From JBGSKY01 sp041740995 (GTDB lineage: Bacteria; Planctomycetota; Planctomycetia; Pirellulales; Pirellulaceae), in the NCBI GenBank assembly GCA_041740995.1, contig JBGSKY010000138.1, forward strand, positions 1 through 5,708: DNA of 5,708 nt. Reading direction: 5' to 3'. Below the pieces are notes generated by a model. The model did no database searches, was not told the origin of the DNA, and saw only the letters and a program-made list of their open reading frames with translations. Positions within the stretch are counted from its first letter, which is position 1, and every line of letters starts with the position of its first letter. This document shows, piece after piece, positions 1 through 5,708 of this stretch. The translations under genes and the position numbers were made by a program.

Positions 1-138
1 GCCAGCGTCGCTCTGGAACTTGATCCACTTTCGAAGGATCGTCAGTCGGATATATCGACAATTTGACGCTGCCGCTCGCGAAATCTTACAAATCATATCG
101 AATTAGTCAAGTATCTATACTTTGAGCTTGATAAATGT
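1..138. other. left flank, no firm gene
   Basis: This is the region downstream of the oxoprolinase stop. On the + strand the frame starting at base 1 is open from the edge to a TGA at 64-66 (21 residues ending QSDISTI), and the frame starting at base 2 is open to a TAG at 104-106. On the minus strand an ATG at 96-94 opens a frame that runs off the left edge. These pieces overlap and are too short to choose between, so none is called as a gene. If the first is real, a rightward gene would converge on the oxoprolinase. Bases 109-122 form a short palindrome (AAGTAT, two bases, ATACTT) without a T-run. The minus strand also holds TTGACT (110-105) and TAAGAT (88-83) with a 16-base gap, a weak promoter-like pair pointing out of the window. 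Confidence 0.3.
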
Positions 139-3100
139 TTATTTGCTAGATTTCGTTCCGAAACCACCGCCGCCTGGTGTCTCGACCCGAACTCTTTCGC
201 CCGGCTGGACTGAAATTTGAATGCTGGCTGGAAGTGATTCGGTTTGGCCAGTTTGCCGAATCAGCGAATTGATACCGGGCATTCCAGCTTCGCCGCCCAA
301 GATTCCGTAAGGTGCCATCGGTGGACGCCTGGAAGTGATCAATGAAACCTCCAGCGGTTTTAAGACTTCGATCTCGCGGACCATGCCGTCTCCACCGCAG
401 CGCTCGCCTTGGCCGCCACTGCCCCGTCGAATGGCTAACTGACGAATGCGGAGTGGGTAACGCTGCTCCATGACTTCTGGATCGGTCAGCCGGGTGTTCG
501 TCATGTGGCTGTGGACCGCGTCTGCACCGTTAGCCGTTGACGTCGCTCCCGTGCCGCCAGCTAACGTTTCGTAGAATCCAAAATCTTTATCGCCGAGCAG
601 CAGATTATTCATTGTCCCTTGGCTGGCAGCGCACATTCCGAGGGCGCCCAGCAGAACGTCGACGATGCGTTGACTTGTCTCAACGTTGCCGGCTCCGACT
701 GCCGGTCGCTGTTCTAGAGGCTGGTCCGTTATTGGGTTCAAAATGCCAAGCGGAATTCGCAAGTCGATTGGTCGCAGGGCTCCGCTGTTCATTGGTAAAG
801 TGTCGTCGATTGCACAGCGAATCACATACAGGACCGCAGCGTTCACTATTCCGGGGCTGGCATTAAAATTGGTCTCAGAGATAGGCCCCGTTCCTTCGAA
901 GTCGATGATCAATCGATCGCCGATGAACTCCAGCGACACGACGATTGGTGTGCCGTCATCGAGCATATCGGCGAACTTTGTTTTCCAGGGCGATTTCGAT
1001 TCAATCCATCGCCGCACTTTGGTTTCGGTTACACCGACTACATCATCGATTGTATCGGCAACCGCTTTCCAGCCGAGCTCGTTAATCAGTTCTTCCAAAG
1101 CGTTTAAACCACGTTGATTAGCCGCTGATTGCGCCGCCAGGTCGGACATATTTTGAGGCACTAAACGCGAAGGATAATCGGCGTTTGAAAGTAGCGCAGC
1201 GACCGCATCGCTTTCGTCTTGCCCCTGTCGCGCGAGATACATAATCGGCAGCACCACTCCTTCCTCGACCAATCGCGTTGCCCGCGGAGTCATCGATCCG
1301 GGCGCGATTCCTCCAATTTCCGCGTGATGGGCTCGATTGGCGACAAAGAACGCGACCTCCTGACGATCAGGAACGAAGACGGGCGCGATGACTGTGACGT
1401 CTGGCAGGTGCGATCCGCCGCAAAACGGGTCATTGGTAATGAAAGAGTCGCCGCGTTGCATATTCGGAAACGCCGAAATCGCATTTTGAACGGTGACTTG
1501 CATCGCACCCAGATGCACTGGAACATGCGGCGCGTTAGCAAGCAGAAACCCGTTTCGATCGAACACCGCGCAGGAAAAATCGCGTCGATCGCGAATATTG
1601 ACGCTGATCGCGGTCAACTCCAGAACAATACCCATCTGGGACGCGATCGCAGCAAAACGTTGCGCGAGCACTTCTCGAAAAACTTGTTGCTGTGTTTCCG
1701 AGATCGCTAGACTTGATTCGTTCTCGCGAACACTTGTTGATGTACGACGTTCGATATTTGAAGCCATTCGTTTAGCTAAGATCGAGCGATCGTTACACAC
1801 CAGAGCGATCCAATGATCTTCGAGAACCATCGTATGCGAGCTTGATGTGATGATCGCGGGACCGTCAATCTGCTGGCCAACTGCTAGATCATCACGATTG
1901 ATAAGCTGGCAATCGATCCATTGGTCATCGCTGTAGATCTTATGGCCGCTGGGGCTGGTTGGTTTAGGGTTGGTTTTTTTCGACTCAAGAATTTTATCTA
2001 GATCTGAAGATATCGGGCATGCCCAACGACCGTTCGATTCAACACTAGCAATGACTCGAACTGCCGTAATTTCCAAAGGTAAGTCGAGGCGACTGTAGCC
2101 GAAACGCTGACGATGCAGTCGATGAAACGTTTCGAAAATAGCGGCGGTCGATCGCCACGGCAAAGATAGCGATCGATCAGTGCCCTGAGTTCTCACTTCG
2201 ACTACGCACTCGAATTTTATGCTCGCGATATCAAATCCCTCGGTGGAAATGTCCGCAGCAAGCCCATTGCGAAGTGATGCCGCGGCTGTTTCAAGATCAA
2301 GATCTTTAACGTTTGCAACCTTTTCGTAAATCGATTGACCAGCCGTACGAGTGATAGAAGCCAAGCCCATACCAATGGCACTAAGAATTCCAGCATCCAA
2401 TGGGTCCAGTACCATTGGAATATTTAGCAAGTCAGCGATCTGGCAAATATGCTGTCCGGCCGCGCCGCCAAAGCCGACCAACAAATGATCGCGCGGCTCG
2501 ACACCTTCAGCGATAGTTATCGATCGAACAGCAGCCGCCATTTGCTCGTTTGCAATTCGGCGTAGGCCGTCCGCCAGCGTGATCGCTGCGTCGTCAGTTA
2601 TCGGTAGCCCAGCCAACTTGCATTGTTCGTTCAGCGCTGAACGCGCTGCAGCGGAGTCAATCGGAAAGGGTAATGCGATACTAGGCAATCGACCGGTTAG
2701 CAGATTGAGATCAGTCACCGTCAGTGGGCCACCGCGACCATAACACGCCGGTCCTGGTTTGGCACCTGCCGAAGACGGACCAACATTCCACTGGACTCCA
2801 TCGAACGAACATATCGATCCGCCACCTGACGCTACCGTTTGAATATCCAACGATGGTACCAGCAGTCGAACCGAAGCTTTGACCGTTTCGAACTTCAATT
2901 CGCTAGGGCCAGCAATGCGACAGACATCGGTGCTGGTTCCTCCCATATCCAAGCCAATCAATTTTTGAAGTTGGCGGCTGTCTTCGTCTTTGGAGACGGA
3001 ACTATCAATGCAGCTTGCCAAGTTTGAATCATTTTTAATGGCCGTCGCCAACCGTTGAAGTGCGACCACACCGCCAGCAGGGCCGGAAAGAACGCTGTCC

Positions 3101-4089
3101 TTGCCTCCATAATCGCGAAAATCAACCAACCCCCCAGCGCTGGTCATGACCCGCAATCGAATCCCGTCATGACCACCGAATTGCCGATGCAAGCTCGCTA
3201 AATAACGCCTGACGGTTGGCCCAAGGTAGGCGTCGACGACCGTCGTTTCGGTTCGATCAACCCATTTGGCAACCGGCGAAATTTCATGACTGACTGAGAC
3301 ATTGAGAAAGCCCATCGCCCGCGCAATCTTGGCTGCCTGAGCTTCATGTTCTGGGTTGGCGTAAGCGTTTAAGAATGAGATTGCGACCGAAGTAATTCCG
3401 TCGACTTGAAATTGCTCTAATGATTGACGAACGGCGTCGAGATCGATTGGCTTTTCGATGCTACCATCGGCGAGAATGCGTTCGGGGACACCGACCGCTT
3501 TTGTGTAAAGTGGCGGACGTTTAACGACAGACAGTTTGAACAAATCGGGTCGATCTTGGTGACCGATCAAAAGCAGGTCAGTGAATGGATCGGTGATCAG
3601 CAGCCCTGTAGCGTTTCCGGATCGAGTCAGCAAGGCGTTTGTTCCTCGCGTTGTGCCCAGTCGAACATCGATGGACTTTGGCAGGTCATCGCTGAGTGGA
3701 ATGCCGAGAACGTAATGTGCGGCCAGTACCGGAGCTTCGATGCAAGCGTCGATATCGATCGAATGCGTCTGCGACCTGACGCGGGCATCAATGACACGAT
3801 CAAACGACAAATTTTGACCGTCGATTGAACTACTAACAACGCTTGTTTGATACAGCAGATTGCCGGTCGCATCGCGAAAGGCAACTTGGCTACCATGCCA
3901 GAAATTTGGGACTGATCCGGGGACTTGTGTTTTACAGGTCTGATCGTCCAGCCAAGCGGTCAGCGGCGCGTTGGTCAGGCCTGAACTGAGAACTTTAAGT
4001 CGTTCCCTTTTTTGAATGCCGTCACGATCAATCCAAGAAACGAGCGTATCGGTAAAAGTCCCGCCGACATCACACCAAATCTCAACCAC
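139..4089 (-). CDS. 5-oxoprolinase (ATP-hydrolysing), fused HyuA/HyuB type
   Basis: A cytoplasmic enzyme predicted to use ATP to open 5-oxo-L-proline to L-glutamate, in glutathione/pyroglutamate salvage. Its 1316 residues match the near-1290-residue length known for fused eukaryotic-type 5-oxoprolinases; many bacterial hydantoinases split these halves into two genes. HyuA half: an ASKHA-type phosphate loop DVGGTFTD (7-14), LGTTRGTNALL (144-154), DAYLGP (286-291), SGPAGG (335-340), a second loop GLDMGGTSTD (379-388), and GFGGAAGQH (539-547). After a lysine/proline-rich linker (about 700-717) and the end of the A region (to about 775), the HyuB half spans about 793-1313: HVPVHLGAM (855-863), NDPFCGGSHLPD (886-897), NRAHHAEIGG (918-927), GAGNVETSQR (1132-1141), HSHMTNTRLTDPE (1193-1205), GSGGQGERCGGDG (1223-1235) and the terminal TPGGGGFG (1304-1311). 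The start is GTG, with a strong Shine-Dalgarno site 8 bases ahead and an in-frame TGA just upstream. Between SGPAGG and the second loop there is a polar stretch (about 346-377) that seems longer than usual. A hydantoinase acting on another cyclic amide is the alternative; the fused layout favours oxoprolinase. Confidence 0.93.
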   Translation of the reverse strand: MVEIWCDVGGTFTDTLVSWIDRDGIQKRERLKVLSSGLTNAPLTAWLDDQTCKTQVPGSVPNFWHGSQVAFRDATGNLLYQTSVVSSSIDGQNLSFDRVIDARVRSQTHSIDIDACIEAPVLAAHYVLGIPLSDDLPKSIDVRLGTTRGTNALLTRSGNATGLLITDPFTDLLLIGHQDRPDLFKLSVVKRPPLYTKAVGVPERILADGSIEKPIDLDAVRQSLEQFQVDGITSVAISFLNAYANPEHEAQAAKIARAMGFLNVSVSHEISPVAKWVDRTETTVVDAYLGPTVRRYLASLHRQFGGHDGIRLRVMTSAGGLVDFRDYGGKDSVLSGPAGGVVALQRLATAIKNDSNLASCIDSSVSKDEDSRQLQKLIGLDMGGTSTDVCRIAGPSELKFETVKASVRLLVPSLDIQTVASGGGSICSFDGVQWNVGPSSAGAKPGPACYGRGGPLTVTDLNLLTGRLPSIALPFPIDSAAARSALNEQCKLAGLPITDDAAITLADGLRRIANEQMAAAVRSITIAEGVEPRDHLLVGFGGAAGQHICQIADLLNIPMVLDPLDAGILSAIGMGLASITRTAGQSIYEKVANVKDLDLETAAASLRNGLAADISTEGFDIASIKFECVVEVRTQGTDRSLSLPWRSTAAIFETFHRLHRQRFGYSRLDLPLEITAVRVIASVESNGRWACPISSDLDKILESKKTNPKPTSPSGHKIYSDDQWIDCQLINRDDLAVGQQIDGPAIITSSSHTMVLEDHWIALVCNDRSILAKRMASNIERRTSTSVRENESSLAISETQQQVFREVLAQRFAAIASQMGIVLELTAISVNIRDRRDFSCAVFDRNGFLLANAPHVPVHLGAMQVTVQNAISAFPNMQRGDSFITNDPFCGGSHLPDVTVIAPVFVPDRQEVAFFVANRAHHAEIGGIAPGSMTPRATRLVEEGVVLPIMYLARQGQDESDAVAALLSNADYPSRLVPQNMSDLAAQSAANQRGLNALEELINELGWKAVADTIDDVVGVTETKVRRWIESKSPWKTKFADMLDDGTPIVVSLEFIGDRLIIDFEGTGPISETNFNASPGIVNAAVLYVIRCAIDDTLPMNSGALRPIDLRIPLGILNPITDQPLEQRPAVGAGNVETSQRIVDVLLGALGMCAASQGTMNNLLLGDKDFGFYETLAGGTGATSTANGADAVHSHMTNTRLTDPEVMEQRYPLRIRQLAIRRGSGGQGERCGGDGMVREIEVLKPLEVSLITSRRPPMAPYGILGGEAGMPGINSLIRQTGQTESLPASIQISVQPGERVRVETPGGGGFGTKSSK

Positions 4090-4097
4090 AAAATCGA

Positions 4098-4103
4098 CTC
4101 CTC
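4098..4103 (-). promoter_or_regulatory. Shine-Dalgarno site of the oxoprolinase gene
   Basis: The minus strand reads GAGGAG, then an 8-base spacer, then GTG at 4089-4087. This near-ideal site decides the GTG start, because the same frame meets a TGA at 4104-4102 and has no other start between. The site touches a CACGTG palindrome at 4103-4108, which could pair and limit access, although a 6-base palindrome alone is weak evidence. A TAAAAT at 4135-4130 could serve as a -10 box, but no -35 box is seen at the proper distance. Confidence 0.8.
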
Positions 4104-4176
4104 ACGTGTTTGCTGATTACACCTGAGAGATTTTAGCGATTAGGTCGATGTCGAGCGGACAAATCTTCCATCCGGC

Positions 4177-4223
4177 AAAAAATTTTGATAACCGCCCTAT
4201 CGCACGATGTTGAAGACGTGCGA
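4177..4223 (-). terminator. stem-loop behind the tadE-like gene, possible terminator
   Basis: Directly after the tadE-like TAG (4227-4225) the minus strand can fold a perfect 7-bp stem, TCGCACG (4223-4217) with CGTGCGA (4206-4200), around a 10-base loop. A run of six T on the minus strand follows at 4182-4177, but about 17 bases after the stem, which is farther than in a standard intrinsic terminator. It is either a weak terminator separating the Tad genes from the oxoprolinase or a 3'-end stabilising hairpin. Confidence 0.4.
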
Positions 4224-4224
4224 G

Positions 4225-4713
4225 CTAGATGTCAATTGGTTCATGATCATTATCGCCAACTTCATCGTCAGTATCATCAATCAACAAATACGATTTGTTC
4301 TCGTGATCAAGCGTCGTTGTCGCGGTAATCGTGGGGTTCAGAAAGAATCGACTTGGAATCCAAGAATTCTCCGCGACGTTGCACACAATGGTAACGCTGA
4401 CCTCCTCTGTCAGTTCGTTAAACGTCACTGGCGAAACACTGACCGACAGTGGCTTGATCCCAGCAGCGGCCATCAATTTGGTAGCGCGTTGCTCGACCTC
4501 GCTGACTGTGTTGCCTTGAATAATACCCAAGCGAGCCGCTTCATACGAAGCTTGCTCAATGGTATGTCGGGCGAAAAAGATTCGTGAGAATTCGAAACAA
4601 GCTAAAAGAACCACGAAGAAAATCGACGACACAACGGCGAATTCAACGGTGAAGGCACCACGTCGCTTTCGCTCTGCTAAGCGTGCTCGGGCAGTCAAAT
4701 TTGAAGTCTTCAT
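4225..4713 (-). CDS. TadE-like pseudopilin
   Basis: A 162-residue minor pseudopilin-like protein, expected in the inner membrane as part of a Flp/Tad-type pilus or secretion machine. Residues 1-18 form a positively charged leader rich in Arg and Lys, followed by RRG-AFTVE: a prepilin-peptidase site would cut after Gly19 and leave Glu24 at mature position +5, as is known for TadE/TadF and Flp proteins. A hydrophobic helix follows (about 22-45, FAVVSSIFFVVLLACFEF), then IEQASYEAARLGI (52-64), the segment typical of the TadE family just past the membrane helix. The rest is a beta-rich outer domain with one Cys (111). The last 17 residues are strongly acidic (9 Asp/Glu in 146-161), which is unusual. 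The start chosen is the ATG at 4713. The frame also opens upstream to a TTG at 4845, but that extension crosses both hairpins and would place 44 extra residues before the leader, so it is rejected. It sits 151 bases behind the VWA gene on the same strand and is probably co-transcribed with it. Confidence 0.9.
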   Translation of the reverse strand: MKTSNLTARARLAERKRRGAFTVEFAVVSSIFFVVLLACFEFSRIFFARHTIEQASYEAARLGIIQGNTVSEVEQRATKLMAAAGIKPLSVSVSPVTFNELTEEVSVTIVCNVAENSWIPSRFFLNPTITATTTLDHENKSYLLIDDTDDEVGDNDHEPIDI

Positions 4714-4720
4714 ATTGCAA

Positions 4721-4727
4721 CTTTCTT
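4721..4727 (-). promoter_or_regulatory. ribosome binding site supporting the ATG start of the tadE-like gene
   Basis: The minus strand reads AAGAAAG, then a 7-base spacer, then ATG at 4713-4711. It is a purine-rich but imperfect Shine-Dalgarno sequence. Together with the leader peptide that begins at this ATG it fixes the start. No comparable site with a normal leader stands before the upstream TTG at 4845. Confidence 0.55.
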
Positions 4728-4761
4728 CGGCAAACAATTCAGACAATCGAGTGCTGACCTT

Positions 4762-4791
4762 GAACGAACAAACCCGACGGCCAAGCGTCGG
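4762..4791 (-). terminator. second stem-loop in the Tad spacer, terminator-like
   Basis: The minus strand can fold CCGACG (4791-4786), a 6-base loop, and CGTCGG (4779-4774), followed at once by GTTTGTTCGTT, a T-rich but interrupted tract. This is the better terminator candidate of the two hairpins between the VWA gene and the tadE-like gene. If active it would be partial, lowering tadE-like transcript relative to the VWA gene. Stem length is only 6 bp. Confidence 0.4.
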
Positions 4792-4813
4792 ACGAAATTT
4801 CTCGTTGGTAAAT

Positions 4814-4850
4814 TCGACTTGTGATGGGCCACAATCCCATCCCAAGTCGA
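4814..4850 (-). repeat. 15-bp inverted repeat (strong stem-loop) after the VWA gene
   Basis: Arms at 4850-4836 (minus strand TCGACTTGGGATGGG) and 4828-4814 (CCCATCACAAGTCGA) pair at 14 of 15 positions around a 7-base loop, ATTGTGG. It starts 14 bases after the VWA stop codon. No T-run follows (only AATTT), so it does not fit a standard intrinsic terminator. It could be an mRNA processing or 3'-stabilising element, or one copy of a dispersed intergenic repeat. No second copy was seen in this window. Confidence 0.7.
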
Positions 4851-4864
4851 TCTCACGTTAGGCA

Positions 4865-5708
4865 CTAGTACGTCAACATTGCCGGCAGTGTTTCTGCGAT
4901 CTCTTTAAATACACGATTCAGCGTCGCCGCATCGGGAGCGTTATAAAATTGACCTCCGCCAGCGGTAGCAATCGATTGCATCATTGCTTGATCTGCTTGG
5001 GCGCTGAAGGCGATCGTGCTGACCCGGATATTCAATCCGCGAGCGACGTTGGCCAATTCAATCGGATCACTTCCCTGAGTCATCAGGCCATCACTCAGCA
5101 GTACGATGACTTTCGTCGACGTGATTCGAGCTTGACTAGGATTGGTAAGTGCATTGATCCCTTCACGTAATCCGGCCGATATATTCGTGTTGCCTAGCAA
5201 AGGCTTGGTTCCAATCAATTGCATCTTTACCGGCAGTTGACTGAACTGACTCGTCAAAGGCATGTCCAACGATGCGACAGTCGAGGACCACACACCGAAG
5301 TTGAAGTTGCTGGCATAAGATGCAAGCGCCACCCGAGGTTGATACGGGCTGTTTTCAAGCACATTGGAAAAGACCGATGTCGCTTGGGTGACAGCCGCCC
5401 AACGGCTCAATACCGGATCAGGTAGTTCGCCATACTTTTGATTCAGTGCTTGTCGTCCTTGCTGCCCTGGATATTGGAATTCGACGTTCGACAAATCCCA
5501 AGCCATGGAACCGGATCGATCAACGACAAGCGCCACATCAATGTCGATGCGCGTCGCAATCGCTTCGCGGTGCGGACTGAATGCGTCAGGACTGAAAACT
5601 GAACCCATAAAAATGATGGGAGTTCCACCATTTCCGGCAAAATCCAAATCGGAAACAATCTTCACTGAATTAAGCGTCGAATCAGAATCGGCCGCAGGAG
5701 TAAATTCA
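4865..5708 (-). CDS. VWA-domain protein, TadG-like C-terminal part (partial, 5' end outside window)
   Basis: The reading frame is open to the right edge (first full codon at 5707-5705, 280 residues visible), so the N-terminus, where a TadG-type membrane anchor would lie, is missing. A GTG at 5665 is in frame but is not the likely start: the 14 codons before it are open, and no clear Shine-Dalgarno precedes it. Counting from that GTG, residues about 15-45 match the short beta stretch that comes before the VWA domain in TadG-type proteins (FMGSVFSPDAFSP, then IDVALVVDRSGSM). The VWA domain fills about 43-262 with a full metal-ion-dependent adhesion site: DRSGS (Asp49, Ser51, Ser53), Thr160 in GNTNIS, and Asp192 in LLSDG. 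The final part, QSIATAGGGQFYNAPDAATLNRVF, is the usual last helix region of such domains. The VWA domain probably acts outside the inner membrane and binds a protein ligand through a divalent metal. Its neighbour, a TadE-like protein, supports a Tad role. A stand-alone secreted VWA protein is the alternative. Confidence 0.88.
   Translation of the reverse strand, partial: EFTPAADSDSTLNSVKIVSDLDFAGNGGTPIIFMGSVFSPDAFSPHREAIATRIDIDVALVVDRSGSMAWDLSNVEFQYPGQQGRQALNQKYGELPDPVLSRWAAVTQATSVFSNVLENSPYQPRVALASYASNFNFGVWSSTVASLDMPLTSQFSQLPVKMQLIGTKPLLGNTNISAGLREGINALTNPSQARITSTKVIVLLSDGLMTQGSDPIELANVARGLNIRVSTIAFSAQADQAMMQSIATAGGGQFYNAPDAATLNRVFKEIAETLPAMLTY

Noticed and set aside
83..110. Promoter TTGACT / 16 bases / TAAGAT on the minus strand pointing left
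   Set aside because: The -10 box matches the consensus at only 4 of 6 positions, the region is AT-rich so chance hits are likely, and no downstream gene is visible. It is mentioned only as part of the left flank.
1219..1816. Open frames on the + strand inside the oxoprolinase gene (also around 537-1117 and 3424-3828)
   Set aside because: They lie opposite a gene with family motifs along its whole length, have Arg/Ser-rich low-quality protein sequence, and no recognisable domain.
4104..4170. Riboswitch in the oxoprolinase leader, suggested by CTCTCAGGTG on the minus strand
   Set aside because: That string recalls the 3' end of glycine riboswitches, but the conserved core expected upstream (including the GAAGGGGCAA-like segment) is absent and the leader is too short for a full aptamer.
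4207..4587. Open frame on the + strand opposite the tadE-like gene
   Set aside because: The minus-strand frame has a prepilin leader, a membrane helix and the TadE segment; the opposite frame shows no motif.
4714..4845. TTG at 4845 as the start of the tadE-like gene
   Set aside because: It would add 44 residues before the charged leader, run through both stem-loops, and lacks a ribosome binding site; the ATG at 4713 has a purine-rich site 7 bases ahead.
4865..5665. GTG at 5665 as the true start of the VWA protein
   Set aside because: The frame stays open to the window edge, the protein would lack any signal or membrane anchor expected for this family, and no good ribosome binding site precedes the GTG.

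Overview
The window is a stretch of bacterial chromosome with all three recognisable genes on the minus strand, so transcription runs from the right edge to the left. Base composition looks balanced, near half G+C by eye. A TadE-like pseudopilin beside a secreted von Willebrand factor A (VWA) protein, together with a full-length fused 5-oxoprolinase, would fit a planctomycete of the Pirellulaceae type. That lineage is an inference from gene content and protein style; no marker gene here proves it.

In transcription order: (1) 5708-4865, the C-terminal 280 residues of a VWA-domain protein with a complete MIDAS metal site, resembling the C-terminal part of TadG-type Flp/Tad proteins; its start lies beyond the right edge. 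(2) 4864-4714, a 151-base spacer with two stem-loops, one of them a 15-bp arm inverted repeat with a single mismatch. (3) 4713-4225, a 162-residue TadE-like pseudopilin with a prepilin-peptidase site, one membrane helix and an unusual acidic C-terminal tail. (4) 4224-4090, a spacer with a stem-loop directly behind the tadE-like stop and a strong Shine-Dalgarno site for the next gene. (5) 4089-139, a 1316-residue ATP-dependent 5-oxoprolinase/hydantoinase in which the HyuA-like and HyuB-like halves are one polypeptide. (6) 138-1, a flank with no firm gene.

The VWA protein and the TadE-like protein probably belong to one Tad-type secretion/pilus locus that continues beyond the right edge. The oxoprolinase is a metabolic enzyme that converts 5-oxoproline (pyroglutamate) to glutamate. 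It has its own ribosome binding site behind a hairpin, and nothing ties it functionally to the Tad genes. No rRNA, tRNA, CRISPR array, transposase or integrase was seen. I found no clear undescribed system; the points most worth a second look are the hairpin-rich Tad spacer, the acidic pseudopilin tail, and the over-representation of CGATCG.
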